From: Ruminococcus sp.
GTDB lineage: Bacteria; Bacillota; Clostridia; Oscillospirales; Acutalibacteraceae
Direction of reading: 5' to 3'
Assembly: GCA_017411835.1 (NCBI GenBank)
Contig: JAFQPG010000013.1
Coordinates: 1-64,000 of the forward strand
DNA length: 64,000 bases
The notes below the pieces were generated by a model. The model searched no databases. It saw only the letters and a list, made by a program, of their open reading frames with translations, and was not told where the DNA came from. The position numbers and the translations under genes are program-made. The first letter of the stretch is position 1. Each line of letters starts with the position of its first letter. This document shows positions 14,304-23,575 of this stretch, piece after piece.

Positions 14304-16868
14304 ATGTCAAGTAATAAAAGAGTGAAATTAACTGCCGTTTTGCTTGCGCTAACATTGTTTATAGCTTTAATTTTGACTAGTTTGTGTACCTTAAGTGCAA
14401 CTGCTGCGACAACTAACACGTTAAAGACTATTACGTCGCTTAATTTAAGGTCATCTGCTTCTTCGTCTGCATCTGTACTAACTACTATTCCTGATGATTC
14501 AACAGTAACCTTGTTGCAGAATTCTTCAAAAGGCTGGGCAAAGGTGAAGTATTCAACTTTTACCGGCTATTGCTCAACTGCTTATTTACAGCCTGATGCT
14601 AACAGCTCGGTTACTATGACGGGTCGTACATCTGCTGACGTAAATATGCGTAGTGGAAAAGGCACTTCGTATTCTGTTATTTCCATAGTACCAAATGATA
14701 CAAAGGTCACTGTTTTAAGCAATGCCGATGAACAGTGGGCAAAGGTGAAGTATTCAGGTCAGACAGGTTATGTCAGCAAAAATTACATAACCATTACTTT
14801 GTATGTTGCAACAACCACTTCGACTCAAAGCACTACTGCTCCTACTACATCTACAGATGACGGCTTTAAATATCCGTCACCTGCTGTCACAAAATTGCCT
14901 CATTGGTATGGATACTCTTTGACTGATTCGATGCTTCAAGAGTCTGATTTTGCATTCTCTAAGCTTATGCTCAATAATAGCGCTGTATCCCTTGATGTTA
15001 ATGAAAGCTACAAGCTTACTGCTTTTATTACGGGAGCAACTCCTGTATTAAATCATATTTCATTTGTATCTAGCGATACATCAGTAGCAACTGTTTCTGA
15101 TGATGGATATATAAAAGCTTTAAAAAACGGACAGGCTACAATCACTGCTACTGATTTAGTGTCAAATAAAACGGCTAAGTGTTTAGTTTCTGTGTCTGCT
15201 GATGTTTTGCCTACAGAACCTGAAACACAAGCACCGACTCAAGCTCCTACACAAGCGTCAACACAAGCGTCTACACAGGCACCAACTCAAGCACCAACAC
15301 AGGCGCCAACTACCAAACCTACGACTGCCGACGATAAAGTCACCTTGTCTGAAAGTGAAGCGCGACTTTATGTAGGCACTCAGCATATTTTAAAAGCAAA
15401 GAGTAACTCCGATGTTACTTGGACAACCTCTAATTCTTCAGTTGCTACCGTTTCTAACGGCGTAGTTACATTAAAATCTGCAGGTACTGCTGTCATTACT
15501 GCTAAAAATGCATCAAGCTCAGCTAAATGCACATTTACTGCGGTTGAGCAAAAGATTTCAATCAACGCTTCTCACAGCAGTGCAACCGTGGTTGCTGGCA
15601 AGACCTTCTTTGCAAGGTCTACTACAAGTGGTGTTACATGGAGCAGTAGTGATACGTCAGTTGCTACAGTAAGCAATGGCTTTATTCTCGGAAAGTCAGC
15701 CGGACAAGCAATTATCAAAATATATAAAAAGGGTGGAACGAAAACTATTTTAGTTAATGTTACTCCCGCAGCGCCTATTCGCTTTGCTTATACTTCACCA
15801 AACTGTGCACCTAAAAACAGCGAGGTTACTTTAATTGCTATTACTGATACAACCCGTACTGATGTAAGATTTAAAGTGACTGTCGGCTCTACGACAGAAA
15901 CTATATATGCCTCTTCAAAAACAAAAGACGGATCAACCTACGTCTGGAAGGGTAAAATGAAATTCACCTCTGCAGGAACCTACAGCGTTAAAGCTTATTC
16001 TAAGCTTGGCTCTACCTGGTCTACCTGTGGTGATGGAGCGACATCTGCGTTTGTTACATCTACAACTAATAAAACGACTACCGTCTGTGCTCAAAGACGT
16101 GTAAGCGATGAAGTTATCAATATGATTGCTACATTCGAGGGTTATATGCCTTCTGTTTACGAGGATGTATTTACGGGCGACCCTACTCTTGGTTATGGCA
16201 AGCTTGTGTTTGTTGGTGAACAATTCTACAACAGCCTTACTAAAAACGAAGCCTACGCTTATCTTGCGCAGACTATAAACAACGAGGGCTATTCTTCAAA
16301 GGTTTCGAGCTTCCTTGTCAATAATTCAATCAAGTTTAATCAGCAGCAGTTTGATGCACTTGTGTGCTTTGTTTATAATACCGGTACGGGTGTTCTGTCT
16401 AATGATGACGATATAATAAATGCTTTGCTTGATTGTCCTGCCGAAAGCTCAACATCTACTAAAACGTATTTTATCAATGGTTCTGCTGTTCGCATCCGAA
16501 AAGGACCTGGTACCAGCTACGATATTATTAAAGAGCTCAGCTACGGCACTACGCTTACTATCGTAGAAAAGACAAACTCTTCTTGGTACTATGTTAAGCT
16601 AAGCGATGGCACAAAAGGCTATGTTGCTACTGACTATATTTCTTATAGAACGACATCTGATGTTTTAGATTTAACCTACGTAAAGAAGCAAAATTTTATT
16701 AATAAATTCTGTCAGTACCATCACGCAAACGGTTGTGTACGTGGCTTGCTATACAGACGACTTGACGAGATGGAAATGTTCTTCTATAACGATTACGACG
16801 TTGACTACGGTAGCAACAACTATAATATCAGTTTCACCTGTGCAAACAATTCTGATTTCCACACTTAA
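14304..16868 (+). CDS. Secreted GH24 lysozyme with SH3 and Ig domains
   Basis: An 854-residue exported cell-wall hydrolase. After a signal peptide (ends near ATAATTN) come two SH3b domains (about 38-93 and 108-160), a Big_2 domain (about 228-300), a Thr/Pro/Gln linker of TQAP repeats (about 308-340), two more Big_2 domains (to about 485), an uncharacterised beta domain (490-590) and a GH24 lysozyme domain beginning near 598: catalytic Glu in TFEGY, DVFTGDPTLGYGK, and QFDALVCFVYNTGTG. A third SH3b domain (about 716-775) interrupts it, and the lysozyme C-terminal signature (GCVRGLLYRRLDEMEMFF) follows near 795. It cuts peptidoglycan between MurNAc and GlcNAc. AAAGGAG supports the start. Confidence 0.88.
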   Translation: MSSNKRVKLTAVLLALTLFIALILTSLCTLSATAATTNTLKTITSLNLRSSASSSASVLTTIPDDSTVTLLQNSSKGWAKVKYSTFTGYCSTAYLQPDANSSVTMTGRTSADVNMRSGKGTSYSVISIVPNDTKVTVLSNADEQWAKVKYSGQTGYVSKNYITITLYVATTTSTQSTTAPTTSTDDGFKYPSPAVTKLPHWYGYSLTDSMLQESDFAFSKLMLNNSAVSLDVNESYKLTAFITGATPVLNHISFVSSDTSVATVSDDGYIKALKNGQATITATDLVSNKTAKCLVSVSADVLPTEPETQAPTQAPTQASTQASTQAPTQAPTQAPTTKPTTADDKVTLSESEARLYVGTQHILKAKSNSDVTWTTSNSSVATVSNGVVTLKSAGTAVITAKNASSSAKCTFTAVEQKISINASHSSATVVAGKTFFARSTTSGVTWSSSDTSVATVSNGFILGKSAGQAIIKIYKKGGTKTILVNVTPAAPIRFAYTSPNCAPKNSEVTLIAITDTTRTDVRFKVTVGSTTETIYASSKTKDGSTYVWKGKMKFTSAGTYSVKAYSKLGSTWSTCGDGATSAFVTSTTNKTTTVCAQRRVSDEVINMIATFEGYMPSVYEDVFTGDPTLGYGKLVFVGEQFYNSLTKNEAYAYLAQTINNEGYSSKVSSFLVNNSIKFNQQQFDALVCFVYNTGTGVLSNDDDIINALLDCPAESSTSTKTYFINGSAVRIRKGPGTSYDIIKELSYGTTLTIVEKTNSSWYYVKLSDGTKGYVATDYISYRTTSDVLDLTYVKKQNFINKFCQYHHANGCVRGLLYRRLDEMEMFFYNDYDVDYGSNNYNISFTCANNSDFHT

Positions 16869-16891
16869 TACTCTATTCAGTTGGTGATTTT

Positions 16892-17695
16892 ATGAATAAA
16901 AAAATCGGTTTTATAGGCGTCGGCAATATGGCTACTGCGATTATCGGCGGAATACTTAACAACAACTTTACAAATGCTGAGTGTATTAATATTTACGACC
17001 TCAGCACTGAAAAGTGTGATGATTTTGCAAGAAAAGGCGTAAAGGTTTGCGACAGCATTTCTTCTGTTACTACTCAAAGCGATATTATTTTCCTTGCGGT
17101 TAAGCCTCAAAATTACGCTGATGTATTGACTGCACTTTGTGATGTTGACTGTAAGGATAAGGTGTTTGTATCTATTGCGGCTGGTATTTCTATTGATTAT
17201 ATCCGTTCTTTACTTAAACAAAATGTCAAAGTAGTACGCGTTATGCCGAACACACCACTTTTATTATCAAAGGGTGCTTCGGCTTTGTGTCCGTCAGATA
17301 ATCTTAGTGAAGCTGAATTTGAGCCTGTAAAAACTATCTTCTCATTATGTGGTGTAGTAGAGATTTTTGAAGAGTCACATATGAATGAAATTATTTCGGT
17401 TAATGGTTCAAGTCCCGCTTATGTTTATCTTTTCGCAAAAGCTATGGCTGATTATGCTCAAAGCTGTGGTATAGAAAAGGAAAGTGCGTTAAATCTTATT
17501 TGTGCTACCTTCGAGGGTGCCGCACAAATGATGATGCATAGCGGCGATGATATAGAAACTCTTATTAAAAAAGTTTCTTCACCAGGTGGTACGACGATAG
17601 CTGCGCTTAATTCCTTTAAAGAAAATAACTTTGTAGAGATTATTAAAACAGCGATGAAAGCGTGCACCGACAGGGCACAAGAGCTTGGTAAGTAA
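16892..17695 (+). CDS. proC: Pyrroline-5-carboxylate reductase
   Basis: A 267-residue NAD(P)H-dependent enzyme for the last step of proline synthesis. The Rossmann motif is IGFIGVGNMATAIIGG, followed by AVKPQNYADVL, VVRVMPNTP and the C-terminal active-site region with VSSPGGTTIAAL. Length is normal. GGTGA precedes the ATG. Three membrane-protein genes follow on the same strand with short gaps, so an operon is possible, although a 57-base gap after proC leaves room for a promoter. Confidence 0.96.
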   Translation: MNKKIGFIGVGNMATAIIGGILNNNFTNAECINIYDLSTEKCDDFARKGVKVCDSISSVTTQSDIIFLAVKPQNYADVLTALCDVDCKDKVFVSIAAGISIDYIRSLLKQNVKVVRVMPNTPLLLSKGASALCPSDNLSEAEFEPVKTIFSLCGVVEIFEESHMNEIISVNGSSPAYVYLFAKAMADYAQSCGIEKESALNLICATFEGAAQMMMHSGDDIETLIKKVSSPGGTTIAALNSFKENNFVEIIKTAMKACTDRAQELGK

Positions 17696-17752
17696 TTGCT
17701 TTGAATAAATAAAACAAGCCTTGCATAATATCGTATAAAATGGAGTGATATT

Positions 17753-18427
17753 ATGAAAGGCATTGTTTTTTCTTTAAAGCGTGGCAATCACCATATTAAT
17801 CGTAACAGAAATTATCATTTAGCTAATTTTTCTTTTAAGAGATTTTTTGTTTTTTATGGGTTACAGACGTTTTTTCTGCTTACCTTTTTGCTAGGTGTTG
17901 TTTTAGGTTCTTTATCATTTAAAACAGCGTCACCTGATTTGCTTGAACGTCTCGACTTTTTATTTTTGACTAATCTTGAAAACAGGCTGAAATTTACTGC
18001 GTTTGAGATGTTTTGCTCGTCGTTTGCGTCATCCTTTTTATTTGTTTTATTCGCTTTTTTATTTGCTTTTACAGCGTGGGGGATGTTTGCGCTCGTGCTT
18101 TTGTGTTCTTTTTTAGGCTATGGAGTCGGCATTTCGTCTGCTTATATGTTTATTGAGCACTCTGTTACGGGTATTGGTTTTTACATACTTGTGGTTTTAC
18201 CGGGTTTAGTTTTGTTTTTGATTGCTTTTATTACTGCACTTAAGGAGTCTTTTACTCAGTCGGTTTATTTGCTGAAAATGTATTTTCCGTCTAATAATGA
18301 CGTTTTAATATTAAGGCATATAAAAACTTTTTTATACAGATATTTTGTTGTTATCATATTTACTGCTTTTTCCGCGGTTGTAGATATGCTGTTGTGGGTT
18401 TTGTTTGCTAATTTATTTAATTTTTGA
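17753..18427 (+). CDS. SpoIIM-like integral membrane protein
   Basis: A 224-residue protein with five or six membrane helices. The first helix (FFVFYGLQTFFLLTFLLGVVLG), a polar extracytoplasmic segment, a GYGVGISSAYM glycine motif and a final helix before MYFPSNN resemble SpoIIM/DUF95 proteins, which act with SpoIID and SpoIIP in septal peptidoglycan remodelling during engulfment. The match is by layout, not by a decisive motif, so a general membrane role is possible. GGAGTG precedes the ATG. Its stop overlaps the start region of the next gene. Confidence 0.6.
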   Translation: MKGIVFSLKRGNHHINRNRNYHLANFSFKRFFVFYGLQTFFLLTFLLGVVLGSLSFKTASPDLLERLDFLFLTNLENRLKFTAFEMFCSSFASSFLFVLFAFLFAFTAWGMFALVLLCSFLGYGVGISSAYMFIEHSVTGIGFYILVVLPGLVLFLIAFITALKESFTQSVYLLKMYFPSNNDVLILRHIKTFLYRYFVVIIFTAFSAVVDMLLWVLFANLFNF

Positions 18428-18438
18428 TGGGGTTTATA

Positions 18439-19404
18439 ATGGAACAGACAAGAAAAAGAATGAAATTTGAAATTTTACTTGAAAGATATTTTTCAAATTT
18501 TCCTCGTATTATGCTTACAAATCTTATATTTTTTATACCGCTTGCTGTTGTTGGAGCTTTATACTTTTTATTGCAACAAACGCTAAGCGATTTTTCTACA
18601 TTGTTCTTAATACCACTACTTACTGTTTTGTACCCTTTTTATGCAGGTATTGTACTTGTATGTAGAAATATAGCACGTGGCGACGAAAAAGTAAAAGTAT
18701 TCTCAACCTTTTTCAAAGCAGTTAAAGAGAATTTTCTTAAATTTATGTTCTACGGATTTTTACTTTCTTTAGTAGCCGTACTTAGTTTTTATTCAATTTC
18801 TGTATATTCAAAGCTTTTGTCATCTTCATGGATGTTCTATGTTGCTTTATTTACTTGCATTTTAATTGCTTTGGAAGTTCTGTTTATATCTTACTATATC
18901 CCTGTGATGACTGTTACTTTTGATTTATCTTTAAAGCATATTTTTAAAAACAGCTTTTTGATGTCTTTTGGCGAGATTAAAAATAATTTCTTTGCGCTCA
19001 TTTCTTTAGCTGTTGTGCTTGCAATTTGCTTTACGATTACTGCATTTTTTACTAATGCTCTTTTGATTTTTATTATCACTTTGGTTTTACTTGCTTTGAT
19101 TTTACCTGCTTCGTGTCAGTTTGTTATCAGCTTTTTTGTTTACGATGATATGTATGGTTCAATCGCTTATCGTGAAGAAAAGGTACAGGATATCGATGAT
19201 GCAATTACTGATGCAAAGAATAAAAAGCAGCAGAATAATGAAGTTAGTGTTGAAGATTACTCAGATGTAGACATTACTGCTTTAAAAGATACTGACGACT
19301 ATATTTTTTACAATGGTAAAATGATTAAGCAAAGTGTTTTGCTCAAACGTGTTCTTGAGCAAAGGGGACAGGCTGTAGAGGAGTCAGACGAAAAGGATGT
19401 GTGA
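18439..19404 (+). CDS. YesL/DUF624-like membrane protein
   Basis: About six membrane helices are seen in 321 residues. The segment MLTNLIFFIPLAVVGALYFL, then PFYAGIVLVCRNIARGDE, then FFKAVKENFLKFMFYG resembles the YesL/DUF624 pattern of a helix, a charged loop and an amphipathic FK.NF element. The C-terminal 75 residues are cytoplasmic and acidic with a possible coiled region. The ATG at 18439 is chosen because GGGG at 18429-18432 is six bases upstream; ATG 18427, overlapping the previous stop, is the alternative. It is probably co-transcribed with the genes on each side. Confidence 0.65.
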   Translation: MEQTRKRMKFEILLERYFSNFPRIMLTNLIFFIPLAVVGALYFLLQQTLSDFSTLFLIPLLTVLYPFYAGIVLVCRNIARGDEKVKVFSTFFKAVKENFLKFMFYGFLLSLVAVLSFYSISVYSKLLSSSWMFYVALFTCILIALEVLFISYYIPVMTVTFDLSLKHIFKNSFLMSFGEIKNNFFALISLAVVLAICFTITAFFTNALLIFIITLVLLALILPASCQFVISFFVYDDMYGSIAYREEKVQDIDDAITDAKNKKQQNNEVSVEDYSDVDITALKDTDDYIFYNGKMIKQSVLLKRVLEQRGQAVEESDEKDV

Positions 19405-19406
19405 TT

Positions 19407-19994
19407 ATGGCTAAAAAGGTTACGATTTCAATTTTATCCGTGCTTGTTATTGCAGGTATTGTATTTGGAATTTATTTTTTTACTAAAGATGTAGTTGATG
19501 ATACCGCAACTCCACAGCAAGTGCAAACTGAGGCAGAGGAAGAGTTTGATGGATATATGGACGAGGACGTCGAAGAGCCTGAGTATATTATTGACGATAC
19601 CGAAGAAACTGAAGTTTCTGACAAAAGTGACGACTACGTACCGTCTGATGACGATTTAGCTGACAATACAAACGATATTGTTACTACTGATTTTTCTATC
19701 TCAAAGATTGTTGACCATACTACATCGCAGGAGGTTCATCCTCGTGTGGTTTTCGGCTCCGGATATAATCCTGAAGTTAATTACATAAAATTTGATACAG
19801 ATGGTAATTTTGAAATGTTCTTAAGTGGATATTTTAATAATACAACTAAAGGTAAATTTACTGATTACGGCAACATTATTTATGTGGAATATTCTGATGG
19901 AACAGCCGCTGAATATGATGTCAAGCATACAGATTCTAAAATAATAAGCCATATTATTGTTAATTATGGCGATTATGATATTTATTTTTCATAA
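19407..19994 (+). CDS. Membrane-anchored protein, lipocalin-like C-terminus
   Basis: A 195-residue bitopic protein: a single N-terminal helix (ISILSVLVIAGIVFGIYFF), an acidic linker (residues about 35-85 almost all Asp, Glu, Thr and Ser), then an extracytoplasmic beta domain (YIKFDTDGNFEMFLSG, GNIIYVEYSDGT) of the small lipocalin-like type found on many clostridial surface proteins. AAGGA nine bases before ATG 19407 sets the start; GTG 19401 is too close. It overlaps nothing but follows the previous gene by two bases, ending the proC-side operon. Ligand and role are unknown. Confidence 0.68.
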   Translation: MAKKVTISILSVLVIAGIVFGIYFFTKDVVDDTATPQQVQTEAEEEFDGYMDEDVEEPEYIIDDTEETEVSDKSDDYVPSDDDLADNTNDIVTTDFSISKIVDHTTSQEVHPRVVFGSGYNPEVNYIKFDTDGNFEMFLSGYFNNTTKGKFTDYGNIIYVEYSDGTAAEYDVKHTDSKIISHIIVNYGDYDIYFS

Positions 19995-20001
19995 AATAGA
20001 G

Positions 20002-20030
20002 AACAGCACTCGTTTTGAGTGCTGTTTTTT
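20002..20030 (+). terminator. Bidirectional terminator
   Basis: AACAGCACTC-GTTTT-GAGTGCTGTT with a T-run; it separates the plus-strand operon from the minus-strand dinB pair. Confidence 0.88.
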
Positions 20031-20268
20031 ACTGCTCTTTTTCGTTATTTATAAACCATCGGTTTTCTTCTAAATAAAGATATTTTTCATTTTGTTTTAT
20101 TCTGCAGGTGTATCTTATGCCGGCGCCACCCGCTTTAAGCGATGCCGCATAGCGTATGTCTGTTATGCGGTCAATATCAAAAACTCTGCCGTCATTCCAG
20201 TTTATAGTAAGTGGCAGTATATTTCCGTCGCTGTCAAATTTTGCAGTTACCGATACATATTGTTTCAT
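20029..20268 (-). CDS. Small DinB-linked protein (79 aa)
   Basis: A 79-residue beta-rich protein (KQYVSVTAKFDSDGNILPL, RVFDIDRITDIRYA, RYTCRIKQNEKYLYLEE). GGAGG precedes the ATG and only 17 bases separate it from the end of the Y-family polymerase gene, so the two share the SOS promoter at 21569-21597. I recall comparable small genes downstream of clostridial Y-family polymerases, without known function; an accessory factor for translesion synthesis is plausible. Confidence 0.75.
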   Translation of the reverse strand: MKQYVSVTAKFDSDGNILPLTINWNDGRVFDIDRITDIRYAASLKAGGAGIRYTCRIKQNEKYLYLEENRWFINNEKEQ

Positions 20269-20285
20269 AAAAAAGCCTCCAATAC

Positions 20286-21524
20286 TTAGAAATATCCTAC
20301 GGGATGAACGGTGTGCTCTTCCTTAGGGTTAAAAGCGGCAAGCTCCTTGTCAAACATAAGTTTGGCAGGTTTAAGTGCGTAATTTCCAAATCTGTTTTTT
20401 ATTGTGTCTATAGTGCAGTCTAGCTGTTCTTGTCTGATAATATCCTCTTCGCTGAAAAAAATAGACGTCTGATGTGATAAATAGTCAGGTTCAAAGTCAC
20501 TGACACTTACCCCTAAACTGCGGATATTTTTGTCAAAAGAGTAATTTTGCTTGAACAGCTTAAGACAGGCGTTTAGTACATCTTTAGTAAGATTAGTAGA
20601 AATTTCGAGCTTTTTTTGTCTTGTAAAAGTTGATAGCTCGGTATTTCTTACGCTGATGCAAACGGTTTTTGCACGAAAGCCTTGCTCGCGCATACGACGA
20701 CACACGCTGTCGCACAACACCATGAATATAATTTTAGCGTCCTCAAAGCTTTGCAAATCTCTTACTGCGGTGGTTGAGTTTCCGATAGATTTGACAGCAG
20801 AAACCTCATCTGACTTCATAACAGGGGAGTAGTCAAGTCCGTTTGAGAAGTTGTGTAGTATGTCCGCCCATTTGCCAAAATTTTGTCTCAAAAGATTAAG
20901 CGGGAAATCTGCAAGCTCACCTATAGTAAGTACACCTAGCTTGTGTAGCTTTTTTTCGGTAGCACGACCTACATACAGTAAATCGCTTACCTTTAATTTC
21001 CATACAATATCTTTGTAGTTTTCTTTGGTTATGACGGTTACCGCATCAGGCTTTTTGTAGTCACTACCAAGCTTTGCAAAAATTTTGTTAAAGCTTACGC
21101 CGATGCTTACAGTAATGCCAAGTTCGTGCTTTATACGATATCTTATTTCTTCGGCAATATCCTTGCCACTGCCATACACAAGCGTACTGCCCGTAACATC
21201 AAGCCACGCCTCATCAAGACCAAACGGCTCTATATTATCCGTATAGTCACTGTATATTTCTCTGCACAGCTTAGAAAATCTTATATATCTGTCGTAGTGC
21301 GCTTGTGCGGTGACTAGCTCAGGACATTTTTGCAACGCCTGCCATATAGGCTCACCGGTTTTTATATTAAATTTTTTAGCAATTTCGTTTTTCGCCAGTA
21401 TGATGCCGTGGCGTTTATCTTGGTCGCCACACACAGCAACAGGCTTATTACGAATATCAGGATTATATAAGCACTCGACGCTTGCAAAAAAGCCGTTACA
21501 GTCGCTGTGCAAAATTGTCCTCAT
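20286..21524 (-). CDS. dinB: Y-family DNA polymerase (DinB/Pol IV type)
   Basis: A translesion DNA polymerase of about 412 residues. The palm/finger signature is HSDCNGFFASVE, the catalytic acidic pair is seen around LDEAWLDVTGS, and SIGVSFNKIFAKLGSDYKKPD precedes the helix-hairpin-helix thumb and little finger. The C-terminal tail lacks a clear beta-clamp box. ATG 21524 is chosen because the family begins MRTILH; three extra codons from a GTG are possible. Expression is controlled by an SOS box inside the promoter spacer. A small conserved gene follows in the operon. Confidence 0.94.
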   Translation of the reverse strand: MRTILHSDCNGFFASVECLYNPDIRNKPVAVCGDQDKRHGIILAKNEIAKKFNIKTGEPIWQALQKCPELVTAQAHYDRYIRFSKLCREIYSDYTDNIEPFGLDEAWLDVTGSTLVYGSGKDIAEEIRYRIKHELGITVSIGVSFNKIFAKLGSDYKKPDAVTVITKENYKDIVWKLKVSDLLYVGRATEKKLHKLGVLTIGELADFPLNLLRQNFGKWADILHNFSNGLDYSPVMKSDEVSAVKSIGNSTTAVRDLQSFEDAKIIFMVLCDSVCRRMREQGFRAKTVCISVRNTELSTFTRQKKLEISTNLTKDVLNACLKLFKQNYSFDKNIRSLGVSVSDFEPDYLSHQTSIFFSEEDIIRQEQLDCTIDTIKNRFGNYALKPAKLMFDKELAAFNPKEEHTVHPVGYF

Positions 21525-21568
21525 ACAAAGCACCCGCTCTTATTGTTTATCAGCAATCTTTTAAATAT

Positions 21569-21597
21569 ATTATAGAACAGATGTTCGAAAAAGTCAA
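21569..21597 (-). promoter_or_regulatory. dinB promoter with SOS (LexA/DinR) box
   Basis: On the minus strand TTGACT and TATAAT are 17 bases apart, and the spacer contains the palindrome GAACATCTGTTC (21575-21586, flanked by C), matching the Firmicutes SOS box CGAACN4GTTYG closely. LexA bound here would cover the promoter. Confidence 0.9.
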
Positions 21598-21600
21598 TAT

Positions 21601-21632
21601 AAAAATAGCGGACCTGAAACTCAGATCCGCTA
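21601..21632 (-). terminator. Terminator of phosphoglucomutase gene
   Basis: On the minus strand TAGCGGATCTGA pairs with TCAGGTCCGCTA across a short loop and is followed by TTTTT. Confidence 0.85.
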
Positions 21633-21650
21633 AAAAATATTGGAATTAGA

Positions 21651-23366
21651 TTATGACAAATAAGCCTTTGCACTTTCTGAGAGCTTATCTGTGATATCCT
21701 GTGCATCATCTGCATCTTTGCCGACTGCAGTAATATAGAGCTTGATTTTTGGCTCTGTACCTGATGGTCTGATGATACAAGCGTGCTCATTTTCAAGGGA
21801 GTAGGAGAGAACATTTGATTTTGGAAGGTCAATATTCTTTTCTTCACCTGTTACTAAATCAAACTCCTTGCTCTGAAGGTAATCAGCAACCTTTAAAACC
21901 TTGTAGGAAGCAAACTCTTTTGGAGTGTTTTCTCGAAGCTGAGCCATAATGTCAGCCATTTTCTGCATACCTGCAGCGCCCGAGAAACCAAAGTTTAAGG
22001 TGGTGTTCTTATAGAATCCGTATTCTTTATACATCTCATCCATAACCATAGCGAGAGTCTTGCCTTGCTTTTTGTAGTAAGCGGCCATCTCGCAGATGAG
22101 CATAGAAGCAACGACAGCATCCTTATCTCTTACATAAGAGCCTGAAAGGTAACCGTAGCTTTCTTCAAAACCGAACACAAATCTTTCTTCCTGACCAACA
22201 TTTTCGAGGTTTAAAATAACCTCACCGATGTATTTAAAGCCTGTGAGAACGTTTTTGAGTTCTGCAGAGTATTTGTTACAGATAGCGTTGATAAGCTTTG
22301 TTGTAACGATAGTTTTAACAATAATCGGGTCAGCAGGCAAAGTGCCGGCTTCTGTGCGTGAACGCAGAATAAACTCGGTGAGCATAGCGCCTGTTTCGTT
22401 ACCTGTTAAAAGTCTGTAGCTACCATCGTAGTCCTTAACAGCAATACCGACTCTATCAGCATCAGGGTCAGTAGCTAAAAGAAGGTCAGGCTTTTCTTTA
22501 TCGCAAAGTTCAAGACCTTTGAGCAAAGCTTCCTTGATTTCAGGGTTTGGATATGGGCAGGTGGTGAAGTTGCCGTCCGGCATTTCCTGCTCTTTAACGA
22601 CAGAAACCTTTTCAACACCAATTTCAGCAAGTACACGACGAACAAGCTTGTTACCGGTACCGTTTAAAGGTGTATATACAACGCTTAAATCAGCGCCGTT
22701 ACAAATTCCGTTTGCCACCTGTCTTGATTTAACATTTTCAAGATACTGAGTATATACAGAATCGTCCACATATTCAATCATACCGTTTTTAACAGCCTCG
22801 TCAAAATCAGCGAGTTTTACGCCACCAAACATATCGATGTTCTGAATTTCGTTGTAAACTGCGTTAGCGGCAACGTCAGTCATCTGACATCCATCTTCGC
22901 CGTAAGCCTTGTAGCCGTTGTATGCAGCAGGATTGTGGCTTGCAGTAATCATAATACCTGCCTGACATTTAAAATGTCTTACTAAAAAGCTGAGCACAGG
23001 TGTAGGCTGAAGCTCACTTGTGATATAAACCTTAATGCCGTTAGCAGCAAGAACTCTAGCAGCCTCGTTCATAAACAGGTCAGCCTTGATTCTGCTATCG
23101 TGAGAGATAGCAACAGCGCCCTTACCGTATTTATTAAGCACGTAGTTTGCAAGACCCTGTGTAGCCTGTCTTACTACGTAAATATTCATTCTGTTAGTAC
23201 CTGCACCGATAATACCTCTAAGTCCTGCAGTACCGAATTCAAGTGTGCGATAAAATCTTTCGAAAATTTCCTCGTCATTACCATTGATAGATTTAAGCTC
23301 ATTTGTCAAATCTTTATCTTCAACAGCGTTTTCTAACCATTCATTGTAAAGTTTGATATGACTCAT
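21651..23366 (-). CDS. pgcA: Phosphoglucomutase / phosphomannomutase
   Basis: A 571-residue alpha-D-phosphohexomutase interconverting hexose 1- and 6-phosphates for polysaccharide and glycogen metabolism. The phosphoserine loop is MITASHNPAAYNGYKAYG, the metal loop DPDADRVGIAV, the sugar-binding loop FGFEESYGYL, and the phosphate-binding loop RPSGTEPKIK. The length and the ESYGYLSGSYVRDKDAV segment fit the PgcA/PGM2-type of Firmicutes. AGGTGG precedes the ATG. A single gene with its own promoter and terminator. The symbol is assigned by family resemblance. Confidence 0.94.
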   Translation of the reverse strand: MSHIKLYNEWLENAVEDKDLTNELKSINGNDEEIFERFYRTLEFGTAGLRGIIGAGTNRMNIYVVRQATQGLANYVLNKYGKGAVAISHDSRIKADLFMNEAARVLAANGIKVYITSELQPTPVLSFLVRHFKCQAGIMITASHNPAAYNGYKAYGEDGCQMTDVAANAVYNEIQNIDMFGGVKLADFDEAVKNGMIEYVDDSVYTQYLENVKSRQVANGICNGADLSVVYTPLNGTGNKLVRRVLAEIGVEKVSVVKEQEMPDGNFTTCPYPNPEIKEALLKGLELCDKEKPDLLLATDPDADRVGIAVKDYDGSYRLLTGNETGAMLTEFILRSRTEAGTLPADPIIVKTIVTTKLINAICNKYSAELKNVLTGFKYIGEVILNLENVGQEERFVFGFEESYGYLSGSYVRDKDAVVASMLICEMAAYYKKQGKTLAMVMDEMYKEYGFYKNTTLNFGFSGAAGMQKMADIMAQLRENTPKEFASYKVLKVADYLQSKEFDLVTGEEKNIDLPKSNVLSYSLENEHACIIRPSGTEPKIKLYITAVGKDADDAQDITDKLSESAKAYLS

Positions 23367-23425
23367 AAATACCCACCTAAAAATTAATATTAATTTAGCA
23401 TTTTAAAATACTAAACAATGGAAAT

Positions 23426-23454
23426 AATATATCATAAATATTGTGTCTAATCAA
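23426..23454 (-). promoter_or_regulatory. Promoter of phosphoglucomutase gene
   Basis: On the minus strand TTGATT and TATATT are separated by 17 bases, 60 bases before the start codon. Confidence 0.6.
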
Positions 23455-23516
23455 TAATATAATTCAATATTTATGAATATAGCATAATTATTCAATTAAA
23501 ATTCACAACAAAAATG

Positions 23517-23545
23517 TTGATTTATTATGCCATATGTAGTAATAT
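23517..23545 (+). promoter_or_regulatory. Promoter of the 299-residue membrane protein gene
   Basis: TTGATT at 23517-23522, 17-base spacer, TAATAT at 23540-23545, 30 bases before the start codon. Confidence 0.55.
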
Positions 23546-23575
23546 AGTAATGTTAATTACAAGGAGGTAATTTTA

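Noticed and set aside
15215-15335. Short tandem repeats that might be a CRISPR or VNTR
   Set aside because: They encode a Thr-Gln-Ala-Pro linker in frame within the lysozyme; units are irregular and there are no spacers.
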